Positions 1-8,495 of a DNA stretch of 16,501 bases are shown in pieces (the stretch's first letter is position 1; each line of letters begins with the position of its first letter). The notes under the pieces are model-generated. The model was not told the origin of the DNA, ran no database searches, and saw nothing but the letters and a program-made list of their open reading frames with translations. Made by a program: the position numbers and the translations under genes. The stretch comes from an uncultured Oxalobacter sp. (GTDB taxonomy: Bacteria; Pseudomonadota; Gammaproteobacteria; Burkholderiales; Burkholderiaceae_D), in NCBI GenBank assembly GCA_934401755.1, contig CAKRSU010000035.1, positions 1 to 16,501 on the forward strand, given 5' to 3'.

Positions 1-64
1 CATAGAAAAACGTGCGCTTGAAAAGCTCCGTGAAGCATTGGGAGAAGAAGCAAACCCGGGATAA
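1..64 (+). CDS. 3' end of an unidentified gene (partial)
   Basis: An open reading frame enters from the left edge and stops at the TAA at 62-64. The last residues visible are IEKRALEKLREALGEEANPG, a charged amphipathic helix with a short flexible end. This is too little to assign a family. A strong hairpin terminator follows about 70 bases downstream, which supports this being the true 3' end of a transcribed gene unrelated to the operon that follows. Confidence 0.6.
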   Translation, partial: IEKRALEKLREALGEEANPG

Positions 65-135
65 AGTTTACATATTTCATTATTCATAATACAGTATACA
101 TAATATAGACAACGTAATAATAGAATGAATCATAG

Positions 136-174
136 AACATGCCCGGAAAGCAGTTGGAGCTTTCCGGGCATGTT
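136..174 (+). terminator. Intrinsic terminator after the upstream gene
   Basis: A perfect 16-bp inverted repeat pairs 136-151 (aacatgcccggaaagc) with 159-174 around a 7-base loop (agttgga) and runs into a short T-rich stretch (ttttat). The G+C-rich core in AT-rich surroundings is typical of a Rho-independent terminator. It separates the gene ending at 64 from the operon starting at 664. The U-tract is short, so efficiency may be moderate. Confidence 0.8.
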
Positions 175-290
175 TTATGGCTAAAAGATAAGAGAGGTGC
201 TTGGGCTGATATATGTGTGATGCATGCAAATTTTAAAGTAATATTGTTGTTTACAAAATATGTAATAATGTAACAAAATAATACATTTTA

Positions 291-319
291 TTGACAGTAC
301 ATACTACACAGTATATAAT
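291..319 (+). promoter_or_regulatory. Distal sigma-A type promoter (P1)
   Basis: A perfect -35 TTGACA (291-296) and a perfect -10 TATAAT (314-319) are separated by exactly 17 bases. Two near-identical decamers, ACAGTACATA (294-303) and ACAGTATATA (308-317), overlap the -35 and -10 with a 14-base period and could be an operator. The predicted start is near 326, about 340 nt before the first operon gene. The identification rests on consensus match only. Confidence 0.65.
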
Positions 320-548
320 AAATTTTAAGTGCTTACCTAAATTGGCCTTTTTTGTATTTGGTCAGTTAAGCAGTAAATCTGATTTTGCCTGCTTGAAAAA
401 GAGTGTGAACCAGACAGAATAATTGCCCCGGCAGGGTATACATGCGTGATGGTAGTGCGTATTTTACATACAATGGTTATCCAGCGAAAATGTGGCATTT
501 TATGACAGATAATGTGCTAAAATTTGTAGAATTATGGTTTAAATTGTA

Positions 549-577
549 TTGACATAAATATGTATAATGGATATACT
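549..577 (+). promoter_or_regulatory. Proximal sigma-A type promoter (P2)
   Basis: A perfect -35 TTGACA (549-554) is followed after 17 bases by TATACT (572-577), five of six matches to the -10 consensus. A perfect TATAAT at 563-568 lies too close to this -35 (8 bases) to pair with it. The predicted start near 584 gives a leader of about 80 nt before the start codon at 664, the more economical promoter for the operon. Confidence 0.65.
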
Positions 578-663
578 TTACTAAAGTGTTCCCGAAATCA
601 AGTGCAGTCATTATGCAGAAATGCATAATAAAATAAAGTTTAGAGACAGGAGAAAAAGAGAAA

Positions 664-2934
664 ATGAGAGGCAGACCCAAAAAACTACTTGCGTTAGTAT
701 TAGCGGTGTTTTTAATGGCGGCTATATTTCCGCTGTCCGCTTATGCTGATGAGGATCAAGAGAGCCAGGCTAAACGCTGGAATATCATGCTCGTGGTTGA
801 CGGCAGCGGATCTCTGTTTGCTACCGACGCGAACAAGCTTAGATATGATGCAATAGCGGCTTTCCTTGACATTATTCAGAGTGATGGGAACAATGTCGGT
901 GCAATTGTCTTTTCTGCAAATCCTACGGCATACGACTCGGATGAGGCCATGCGCCGCGGCATAATGCTCGACACGGGGCTTATCCCGCTGGACAAGTCTG
1001 CGCCGACGGGCGGGGACGCAAAAGCATATTTGGTAAATGCGATCCGCACGGCCGGTGTCAGTGTCAGTAGAGATGGCGCCACTGATATTGGCACGGCGTT
1101 GCTTGTCGCGCAGGAGCATCTCTCCAGCATGAATAATGGCAATGATTCGGCGATCTTCCTGTTTACAGACGGTGAGACCGATCTGAATACAGATGCTACA
1201 CGCAGAAAGTCTGGGGAAAATCTGAAGACTGCCACTAGCAATATGTACGATCAGGGTATAAAGCTGTGCGGCGTGTTTCTGAACAAGGATGGCAAGTCCC
1301 AGTCCAAGGAAGTGCGCAGTATTGTATGTCAGGCCAACGGTATATCTGACAGCAGCCTCAATCTTGGGGATATGTATGTTGAGATCACTGATGCAGCCAG
1401 CTGTGCAGACTCTACTGATAAATTCATGTCCATGCTTGGATTCAGCATTCCGGAGGGGGGGCCCGGATTTGTAATCTATGACAGTGCGGACATGAGTTTC
1501 CGTATTCCCGGTGTTGGCGTTGAAGAGGCCAATATCCGCCTGAGAACTGTTGATGGTGTGGCGCTCCCTGCGGGTGTTGATGTGACGATCACAGCGCCTG
1601 ATGGCACGGTCTATTCGGGGGCGTCCGCTGCGGCTATATGCTCAACCGGAAAGACATACAGAGTATATAAGATATCAAATCCCATGAGCGGCACTTGGAA
1701 GATACATATAGAAGTTCCCGAGGGGAATCAGGTAGGTATTTCCTATACGCCCGTGTTCAGCATATATATCGGAGCCAAAATGAATATTGAGCCTGCTGCT
1801 GACAAGCTGCATGTGAATATGAGTGCAAATGTAAGCGGAGTGCTGACACGCGGAGACACAGAGATCACTGACGCAAACGCATATAAGGAATATAAGTGCG
1901 TCTTCACGCTTACCGATGTTTCAAGCGGCGAGAAAACGGAGCACGAAATTCAGATGAACGGCAATGGCAAGTTCATAGACAGCATACCGCTTGATACATA
2001 TGGCATATTTGATGCGCAGATCCGCTTTGAGTGTGACGATGTTAGCGCAGTATCGGATATACAGACTTTGGATCTTACAAACAGAGCTCCGAATGGACCG
2101 TCATATTTGGACGCTAAAGTAAAGTATGGGCTTTTCCAGAAAAAGATTTATGAAATCGACCTTTCCGATGAATTTGTTGATCCCGAGGATGGCGGCAATA
2201 TTACACTGAGCGTTGATGATGCACAGTCTACCTGCAATACCTCAGCAGTGTCGATTGATGGGCTCAAACTGAATATTGAAAGTAAAAATATCAGCGACCA
2301 GAAGAAGTCATACCTTTATGTTGATGTCAGCGATACTTTAGGGGCGAGCTCGGAAATAAGCATAAATATCACTCATAAAAACATGACGCTCCCAATTATC
2401 CTTGCTTTTATTGGTGCAGCAGTCGCAATATTCCTGATCGTCTTATTTATCACCAGAGTAATAATACAGCGTCTTGACGGTGAGTGCACTCTTGAATTCA
2501 GCTGCAAAGACAAGCTTGTTGACTGCCTGCTTCCGCTTCCAGGAAGCGAATGCAAGCGCCATACGAATCTTGCAACTATGATCGCTGCCGGCAGACAGGA
2601 ACTCAAGGAGGGTTGCAGGCAGGCAAATGTCTCCATAGAGGATGCCGAAAGTGCCCTTCAGGAGTTTGGAGATCTCTCCAAGGTGAAAGTGTCTGTTGTC
2701 AATGGAAAAGATGGGCGTAAATTAGTGGCCAAGCTCCGGGTTTGCCAGAGCAAGGCGCAAGTTCTCTATAACAGCCAGATGGATGTTGATAGCAATGGCG
2801 TGAAGCTCACGATCGGATACTACGCTAAAGCGGATGGTGGTGCTGATGAATCAGGGATGTTTGATTTTGACGATGACAGCGTGACCATGAAAGATGACGA
2901 CGATACATGGAGCTTCTTTGACGATGAGGGTTGA
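664..2934 (+). CDS. Secreted, membrane-anchored vWA-domain protein with Ig/cadherin-like repeats
   Basis: This 756-residue protein opens with a Lys/Arg-rich signal peptide and a plausible cleavage after SAYA (residue 28). A von Willebrand factor A domain (about 38-260) carries an intact metal-ion adhesion site: DGSGS at 46-50, Thr140 and Asp169 in LFTDG. Residues 280-370 look like an Ig-type domain, with a VTITAPDG strand and an SGTWKIHIEVPEG strand. Residues 488-570 resemble a cadherin/dystroglycan-like repeat (EFVDPEDGG, then VDVSDTLGASSEI). One membrane helix lies at about 575-601. A cytoplasmic domain of about 155 residues follows and ends in an acidic aromatic tail (DDDDTWSFFDDEG). AGGAGA at 648-653 supports the ATG. 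It is the first gene of the operon. The likely role is metal-dependent binding outside the cell with signalling or docking inside; the ligand is unknown. Confidence 0.85.
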   Translation: MRGRPKKLLALVLAVFLMAAIFPLSAYADEDQESQAKRWNIMLVVDGSGSLFATDANKLRYDAIAAFLDIIQSDGNNVGAIVFSANPTAYDSDEAMRRGIMLDTGLIPLDKSAPTGGDAKAYLVNAIRTAGVSVSRDGATDIGTALLVAQEHLSSMNNGNDSAIFLFTDGETDLNTDATRRKSGENLKTATSNMYDQGIKLCGVFLNKDGKSQSKEVRSIVCQANGISDSSLNLGDMYVEITDAASCADSTDKFMSMLGFSIPEGGPGFVIYDSADMSFRIPGVGVEEANIRLRTVDGVALPAGVDVTITAPDGTVYSGASAAAICSTGKTYRVYKISNPMSGTWKIHIEVPEGNQVGISYTPVFSIYIGAKMNIEPAADKLHVNMSANVSGVLTRGDTEITDANAYKEYKCVFTLTDVSSGEKTEHEIQMNGNGKFIDSIPLDTYGIFDAQIRFECDDVSAVSDIQTLDLTNRAPNGPSYLDAKVKYGLFQKKIYEIDLSDEFVDPEDGGNITLSVDDAQSTCNTSAVSIDGLKLNIESKNISDQKKSYLYVDVSDTLGASSEISINITHKNMTLPIILAFIGAAVAIFLIVLFITRVIIQRLDGECTLEFSCKDKLVDCLLPLPGSECKRHTNLATMIAAGRQELKEGCRQANVSIEDAESALQEFGDLSKVKVSVVNGKDGRKLVAKLRVCQSKAQVLYNSQMDVDSNGVKLTIGYYAKADGGADESGMFDFDDDSVTMKDDDDTWSFFDDEG

Positions 2935-3002
2935 TGCCTTCTGATAAACCCAAAGCAATTAAAAATGCAAAGTAAATATAAAAACAGATATGGAGGATAA
3001 TT

Positions 3003-6000
3003 ATGCCAATTATACTGGATGAAAACAGGAGAAAGCAATTCGAGAGGCAGTTGGAGCGGCTTCGTGAGGATAAAATATTCCCGCCCATGAAGCGTGATAT
3101 GGTAAAGGGAAACCGTTATCTTATAATAAGCCTTGGCGGTACCGGTGCAGACGCGCTGTTCGGTATAAAGAAAAAGTTTGAGGAGGCAATACCGGCTGAC
3201 CAGCTTGAAGAATATGTGAGATTTCTTGCTATCGATACCGATAAAGCCACAAAGAACAGCGTAATAAAAGAAACCAGGCCTGACGGTACGGTAGGTACGA
3301 AAATCGTTGATTCGCTTAACGATAAACAGTTCTTCCTGCTGTCTGGCGCCAATGCCAGAACTGTTGTGACACATTCTCTGCCGATGGTTGACGACTGGAT
3401 AAATCCTCAGCTCCCGGACATCATAAAAAATAATTCTGATATGCTTAGCGGAACAGGAGCGTCTGCCACAAGACAGATAGGCCGAGTATCGTTGTTCCCG
3501 GCGGAGACTGTTGCGGCTCTCGATGGGCGCATCAGCAATCTTGTTGGGGAGCTCACTAACAATACGGCAGACAATCTCCGGGTCATGATAGTTTCCGGTA
3601 TAGCAGGTGGCACAGGGTCAGGCACGGTTATTGATATGTCATATCTTATAAGACATTTTATTAATCAAATGCCGGGCAGTATTGGCTCTCGTACCAAGTA
3701 CGGCGGCTTCATTCTTCTCCCGCCGACCGGAAACAGCACAAATCATGTCGATATTGAAAAGGGCAATCAGAACGGTTACGCCGCTCTCAAGGAGATAGAT
3801 CAGTTTATGACGCTTGCTGAGCGTGGCGAGGTATATTCTCACAGGTATGCCAACCAGGTGGTCAAATCAGGCAGCAATATATTTGATGCCTGCTATCTCA
3901 TGGACGGGGTTCGTAAAGGCGTCGCACTGGGTAAAAACGCCAGAAAGTATGTTGTAAATGTCCTGTCAGAGTGCATGCTGGATATGGCGACATCCCAGCC
4001 GGTTGATAGTGATGATAGCGCGCCGCAGACTGTTGACTCATTCATGAACGATGCGTCTCCATATGCTAGCAGCATGCTGAGAAGTAAGTCGGAGAGTGAA
4101 GCGCCCAGAGATGCCAACTATAAGTACTGCGCACTTGGCCACTGCGAGGCAGAGATCCCGATAGCGCTCATGAAGGCATATGTCGCGGAGAAAGTGTACG
4201 AAAAAATGCACACTGTCTTTGAAAAATGCGACAACCTCAAAGATGAGGATATTGAGGAGTTCGTCAAGAGTGTTATTGTACCGGAAAGAAAGTACACAGC
4301 GCAGGCTGTAAGAAAAAATGTTAATGAGAAGGTAGAAAGTATATTCAGGGCAGTGAACAGCGCATATAAAGGCGGACCGTACTATGCCTGCAATCTGCTC
4401 GCGGATGTTGATGTCCCTGTGGAGAAGTTAAAAAAGCAGTGGCCGGTATTCCGCCCGGGTAATGCAAGTGATGAGCAGCTTGATTTTATAGTGAATTACT
4501 GCTCTAAGCTTAATCATGATACTTTTGGTGTATTTACCGCTGTCATGGATGGAATGGCAGACATAATGGAACAGGAGGCTGATATTGAGAGTTATTCCAC
4601 AAAGACGGCAAACAGCTACGCATTTTGCCCGATAAATGTTACTGATTCGTCCGGGGCTGTCAGAAAATATCTTGATGGCCTTATAAGCGGGAAACGTATT
4701 GGAGAGCTTACCAATGCTTTGCTGGACGAGATGATAGAGAATAAGGATGAATGGACGCAGATATACAACAACGATAAGACCACAGGTGCGATGGATCTGC
4801 ATAAAGTCATCCGAAAATTCTGGAATGAACAGCTTGACAGTGTTATTAATGCAACGCTTGAAGATTTCCTCATTAAATTCTATTCTGGTGATGAGAACGC
4901 ATGCTATAATCCAGATGATCCGCAGAGCTCTGATAAACATCTTGAGACTGCGGCGAATGCAATATATGATCAGATGTTTGGCTCGGCGGGAAGAGCGCAC
5001 CCGATGGCCGACTTTACGAATATTGCCGGTCTTAGCGAGGCGGATTTCAATGGTCATAATTTCATTTTAGTTCCGGCGAAGGCCCCGCACCTGATGGCAA
5101 AGATAAAAGCCGTAGCGGCTTCAAAATCCACTCCGCAAAACAGCGTGGAAGTATATAGCAGCTTTGCAGATGACCGTATTTCCAGCTATGCACAGTATAC
5201 GGGTATCCCTGCCTTTAAACTCAACTGGGTATGCCGCGCAGAAAAAGACTATGAAGTAGCTCTTGCCGGGGCAAAGCAAGGCCTGCATATGTCAGAGTCC
5301 GTAAAAGGCCGGCTGTGGCGTGAGTTCCCAAATCTTCTGCCTGAGAGCACATGGAAGTTTGTTCCTGGGGAGAATTACAATAATAAGCGTGAAAAGGGCC
5401 TTGCCGATATGGCGCATAGCCTGTTTAAGGATGCGGATGAGCTGGGACTCACCAGGTCAGAGCCTGAGGAGAGCGGCAGTAAATTTATGAGGTACTCAGT
5501 GAAGCTGCTGCCGGCTGAGCTGAGACCGGATAATCAGCTTTTCAAAGAACGTGATCTTGCGGCCGATAACTCCAGAACCTGGGAAGAGAAGAACGGTGAA
5601 ATAGAGCGCAGCACGGAAGCGTGCGCCCAGGCGCTGTTTGATCGTCTGACTTCATTAATCGCCTCAGGAGACACAATTGACTACCTTGATACAGCGCTTG
5701 AGGGTTGCCAGAAGCCGGTGAGCTTTGTATCCAAGAACCTCTGGGCTGCTGAATATGTCCTTACCAGTGGCCATAAAAATGCTGCTGGAGAAAATGAAGA
5801 ACCCAGTGGTTGGTGTGAATATATAGCTGGTTGTGTGCTGCGTAAAATGCCGGATACGATGAACGATCTTCGCGGCACTATAGAGGTTATGAAGAAGCTC
5901 CGCGCAAAGGTGGACGCTGCATTTTCAGCCAATCAGTTGAGATGCTGGTTTGCGCGTTATCTTACGGTTGGACTCTTTAAATATAATAAAGCATACTACC

Positions 6001-6413
6001 AGTGGGAGTATACTGCGGCGGATGGATGCGAAGCGGTGCTTGTTGAGCTTGAACCGGATGATAAGATCCAGAAAACTGCTGAGTATTACTTTATGTTCAA
6101 TGCCTTAAAAGCCCTCGAAAAGGAAGAACTTGATGCGCTGCAGGCTGGTTATTATGAAATAGCTTCTTATGATAATAGAAAAGAGCATGTTGAAAAGCAG
6201 CAGGCGTTGAAGGCCAAAGCAGTGGAACTCGGACAGGAAGTTCAGACGAGATTCAACGGTAAGAACCCTGACAAGCTGTGCGTACTCGGGTCGACCGAAT
6301 ATGAAAGAGCAGCGATGAAGAGAGGTTATGATGTCGCGGCTATTCGTGCGTTCTACAGGGAGCTTGCGAACGAGCTTTCTGATCTGACGTTTGACATGAG
6401 GCAGAGGGGCTGA
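3003..6413 (+). CDS. Tubulin-like protein (Tubulin_2 type)
   Basis: This 1136-residue protein has no signal peptide or membrane helix and should be cytoplasmic. Near the N-terminus a beta strand and glycine loop read YLIISLGGTGAD (39-50), followed by FLAIDTD (74-80), a layout like the first nucleotide-binding loops of FtsZ/tubulin. The signature loop is AGGTGSG (GGTGSG at 202-207), close to the GGGTGSG of FtsZ/tubulin. Length and layout match the bacterial 'tubulin-like' Tubulin_2 family, which is far larger than FtsZ; the roughly 900 residues after the signature are family-specific and mostly helical. GTP binding is expected; polymerisation is possible but cannot be read from sequence. TGGAGG at 2991-2996, six bases before the ATG, is a strong ribosome site. 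It lies 68 bases after the vWA gene and before two orphan genes, which suggests it is the cytoplasmic core of the system. Confidence 0.85.
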   Translation: MPIILDENRRKQFERQLERLREDKIFPPMKRDMVKGNRYLIISLGGTGADALFGIKKKFEEAIPADQLEEYVRFLAIDTDKATKNSVIKETRPDGTVGTKIVDSLNDKQFFLLSGANARTVVTHSLPMVDDWINPQLPDIIKNNSDMLSGTGASATRQIGRVSLFPAETVAALDGRISNLVGELTNNTADNLRVMIVSGIAGGTGSGTVIDMSYLIRHFINQMPGSIGSRTKYGGFILLPPTGNSTNHVDIEKGNQNGYAALKEIDQFMTLAERGEVYSHRYANQVVKSGSNIFDACYLMDGVRKGVALGKNARKYVVNVLSECMLDMATSQPVDSDDSAPQTVDSFMNDASPYASSMLRSKSESEAPRDANYKYCALGHCEAEIPIALMKAYVAEKVYEKMHTVFEKCDNLKDEDIEEFVKSVIVPERKYTAQAVRKNVNEKVESIFRAVNSAYKGGPYYACNLLADVDVPVEKLKKQWPVFRPGNASDEQLDFIVNYCSKLNHDTFGVFTAVMDGMADIMEQEADIESYSTKTANSYAFCPINVTDSSGAVRKYLDGLISGKRIGELTNALLDEMIENKDEWTQIYNNDKTTGAMDLHKVIRKFWNEQLDSVINATLEDFLIKFYSGDENACYNPDDPQSSDKHLETAANAIYDQMFGSAGRAHPMADFTNIAGLSEADFNGHNFILVPAKAPHLMAKIKAVAASKSTPQNSVEVYSSFADDRISSYAQYTGIPAFKLNWVCRAEKDYEVALAGAKQGLHMSESVKGRLWREFPNLLPESTWKFVPGENYNNKREKGLADMAHSLFKDADELGLTRSEPEESGSKFMRYSVKLLPAELRPDNQLFKERDLAADNSRTWEEKNGEIERSTEACAQALFDRLTSLIASGDTIDYLDTALEGCQKPVSFVSKNLWAAEYVLTSGHKNAAGENEEPSGWCEYIAGCVLRKMPDTMNDLRGTIEVMKKLRAKVDAAFSANQLRCWFARYLTVGLFKYNKAYYQWEYTAADGCEAVLVELEPDDKIQKTAEYYFMFNALKALEKEELDALQAGYYEIASYDNRKEHVEKQQALKAKAVELGQEVQTRFNGKNPDKLCVLGSTEYERAAMKRGYDVAAIRAFYRELANELSDLTFDMRQRG

Positions 6414-6442
6414 CTCTGATCCGGATAGACAACTGAGAAGTG

Positions 6443-6469
6443 TAAAGGCCGCCAAAATCGCGGCCTTTA
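6443..6469 (+). terminator. Intra-operon hairpin (attenuator or partial terminator)
   Basis: A perfect 10-bp inverted repeat, taaaggccgc (6443-6452) with gcggccttta (6460-6469), has a 7-base loop (caaaatc). It sits 30 bases after the tubulin-like stop and 37 before the next start. The only T-run is inside the stem, so complete termination is unlikely. It more probably lowers read-through or protects the upstream mRNA 3' end. Confidence 0.55.
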
Positions 6470-6505
6470 TGCGATATACAAAAGCTATGTGCGAAAGGAC
6501 ATAAA

Positions 6506-7867
6506 ATGAAAATCTCTGAAATGATTCAGGCAAAATATCCAATTGAATATTATGTCAATTCTGAAAATGCCGACCCTGTTGCGATCCGTTTTGCAGACGA
6601 TGTCAGTGCTGCGCTTGCCGGGAGTATAGAAAGAGGACTGAGCAGGATGCTCGTTGATATTGCGGATGAGGGCGGGAATGGCATTGCGGAGATCGTCATT
6701 GAGGCCGGCACAGGCGGAAACTCTTGCTGTGTGTCTGTATCCAGCGGAGAAAGGTATTTTATTGCGGATAAAGATCCGGTCGATGCCGTGACCTGGATAG
6801 TTTATGCGGTATCCACGCGGTGTGACTGGCTCAGGCAGCTTGACGGCTGTGATATATCCACGCGTATGTTCTCGTCAAATCAGCAGTATATATCCGCAGT
6901 CCTGCTCAGAAGCGCCAATGAGCAGTATGAATCTTCCGTCATCCCCGAGAGGATCAATGAGATTTTCAAAGAGCTCTGCACCGTGCCTGAAAGGTTTGCT
7001 AAAACAGCGCCGCGTTTTTCTGAGCAACCCATTAATGACGAAATCTATAAGCAGTGGGCATGTGGCGGCTTTCTGCACAGGAAGCGTACTGTGCAGCGCA
7101 CGAATGTTGGCGAACTGGCGGAAGAGCTGTATGACAGAAACAGTTTTATGGAGAAAATACAGGCTTTCTGTAAGTTCATAGAATCTACAGAAACATTCAG
7201 CAGGGGATTAGAGAAAGCAGCGGACTATTTGCACGGGAAATTGGAGGATACACCATGCCTTGCAATACAGAATGCATTAGTAAGTCTTGAAAATCTTGCT
7301 GCAAATCAGTATCCGGCGCCAGATCGGAGCGCACTGGAAAGGCTTATGGAAGACAGCATAATGAGCTTTAGTCTTACAAAAAGTAATCTCGCGTCTGCAT
7401 TCAGAAGGCTGGATGAATACTATATCGAGGCGGCTCGGTATCAGCTTACGCGCGATTTCTTTTCCTCGCTGCTTCATAGTCCGCTTATTGAATCCATCAG
7501 AGAGGAACGCGAGGAGACATTGACAAAACTTAACATGCTTCGCCGCGATCTGTCAGGCTTCTGTAGAGTGCCGGACGCCGAGCTTGATCCGGACGCCAAA
7601 CATATCGGTTGGAGCAAGCTTGTAAATATTCAGGACAGTTACCTACGTTGTGAGGACAAACTATGGACGCCGGGGTTCGCAAATGAGCTGCGTATGACCA
7701 TACTTAACACGAGGCCTTGTAGAGTGTTCATTTGCCCTCAGGCGCTGTATCATGACGCAGAGTCTATATATTTGCGCGAGGATGTCACCGTCAAACCTGT
7801 ACCTCTGACTGACAACAGAAATATTTTCTGCATATGGGCGGATATGCACAGCGAAGGCGGTATATAA
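6506..7867 (+). CDS. Orphan cytoplasmic protein of the tubulin/GTPase operon
   Basis: I do not recognise a family for this 453-residue protein. It has no signal peptide or membrane helix. The first 110 residues look like an alpha/beta domain (IAEIVIEAGTGG and VSVSSGERYFIADKDPVDAV). The middle (about 120-360) is strongly helical and charged. The end returns to beta strands (CRVFICPQAL, IFCIWADM). GTGGNS is glycine-rich but lacks the Lys of a P-loop. AAAGGA at 6494-6499 supports the ATG. The stop at 7865-7867 is followed one base later by the next ATG, so the two are almost certainly translated together. Position directly after the tubulin-like gene suggests an adaptor or regulator of it, by context only. 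Confidence 0.8.
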   Translation: MKISEMIQAKYPIEYYVNSENADPVAIRFADDVSAALAGSIERGLSRMLVDIADEGGNGIAEIVIEAGTGGNSCCVSVSSGERYFIADKDPVDAVTWIVYAVSTRCDWLRQLDGCDISTRMFSSNQQYISAVLLRSANEQYESSVIPERINEIFKELCTVPERFAKTAPRFSEQPINDEIYKQWACGGFLHRKRTVQRTNVGELAEELYDRNSFMEKIQAFCKFIESTETFSRGLEKAADYLHGKLEDTPCLAIQNALVSLENLAANQYPAPDRSALERLMEDSIMSFSLTKSNLASAFRRLDEYYIEAARYQLTRDFFSSLLHSPLIESIREEREETLTKLNMLRRDLSGFCRVPDAELDPDAKHIGWSKLVNIQDSYLRCEDKLWTPGFANELRMTILNTRPCRVFICPQALYHDAESIYLREDVTVKPVPLTDNRNIFCIWADMHSEGGI

Positions 7868-7868
7868 A

Positions 7869-8495
7869 ATGAAAGAAGAATTAAGAGAACAGCTGCTGAA
7901 AGATTTTTCCGATTTTTCCTGTTATGTTCAGAAGGAAAAAAGCGGGAACACCCTCCGCATGAGCTCTAATTGGAAGGGCCGGACTCCCGGTGTTAAAAAG
8001 ATCGCGGTTCATCTCACAGGCGTCAACCCGCTGACCGGAGAGCAGGTAGACAAGGCCGGTATATGCGCTGTTTTTACAGCCGAAACGTCAAGCTATAGAT
8101 CGGATATTCTAACATATCATGGCCGGTATAAACTGCGCTTTTCGGCTTATCTCGACAACGGCGAGGTTATAAGCGATTTTAGAGAACCAAAGGAAGTAGA
8201 GTTTGTCAGCTCAGCAAAGAAACCGTACATCAAATATGGACTGAAAAAACTATCAGAGTTTACTCAGATAACAGTCGAGTGTAATTGCTGGAGAATGGTG
8301 GAAAATAATGTGTGGTTGAAACTTGGCAGCCGCGGTCAGCAGCGCTATCAACCGCTGCCTGTTCAGAAGCAGTCTGGGCAAAAAATGACATGGGTATTGC
8401 CGACTGTGGACGATATCGGGGTCGAGGTATCAGATGAGCTGAAAAAATTTCAAATTGAAGTTAAGGACGAGAAACAGAAAGGTTGGACACGGTAA
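7869..8495 (+). CDS. Orphan small beta-rich cytoplasmic protein
   Basis: This 208-residue protein has no signal peptide or membrane helix and no family I can name. After a short N-terminal helix (KEELREQLLKDFSDF) it alternates strand and turn, for example KKIAVHLTGVNP, GRYKLRFSAYLDNGEV and EVEFVSS. Such a pattern would fit one or two beta-sandwich (Ig-like) or barrel domains. The tail is Lys/Gln-rich. The gene starts one base after the upstream stop, and its own stop (8493-8495) touches the next ATG at 8496. This tight packing implies fixed stoichiometry with the orphan upstream and the GTPase downstream. It may be a small adaptor bridging the two; that is inference. Confidence 0.75.
   Translation: MKEELREQLLKDFSDFSCYVQKEKSGNTLRMSSNWKGRTPGVKKIAVHLTGVNPLTGEQVDKAGICAVFTAETSSYRSDILTYHGRYKLRFSAYLDNGEVISDFREPKEVEFVSSAKKPYIKYGLKKLSEFTQITVECNCWRMVENNVWLKLGSRGQQRYQPLPVQKQSGQKMTWVLPTVDDIGVEVSDELKKFQIEVKDEKQKGWTR

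Larger units (their letters stand above)
175..663 (+). other. Long AT-rich intergenic/leader region with two promoters
   Basis: About 490 bases hold no convincing gene. Besides the two promoters listed separately, an imperfect hairpin is visible at 368-394 (AAGCAG pairing with CTGCTT, and inside it AAAT with ATTT). If the distal promoter is used, the mRNA would have a leader of about 340 nt. I do not recognise a known riboswitch class in it. The short reverse-strand reading frame in this region has no ribosome site and a composition typical of random AT-rich DNA. Confidence 0.5.

Noticed and set aside
563..568. Perfect TATAAT as the -10 of the proximal promoter
   Set aside because: It is only eight bases after the TTGACA at 549-554, and no good -35 lies 16-18 bases upstream; TATACT at 572-577 fits the spacing.
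477..680. Reverse-strand 67-residue reading frame across the promoter region
   Set aside because: It overlaps promoter P2 and the start of the vWA gene, and its composition is typical of AT-rich non-coding DNA. It also lacks a ribosome site.
2820..3374. Reverse-strand 184-residue reading frame across the vWA/tubulin-like junction
   Set aside because: It covers the ribosome site and start of the tubulin-like gene on the opposite strand and shows no protein family signal.
4428..5057. Reverse-strand 209-residue reading frame opposite the tubulin-like gene
   Set aside because: It lies wholly inside a well-supported gene on the other strand, has no recognisable domain or ribosome site, and is explained as a codon-bias shadow.
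6506..7867. P-loop in the 453-residue orphan (EAGTGGNS)
   Set aside because: The glycine-rich stretch has no Lys-Thr/Ser pair, so it is not a Walker A motif.
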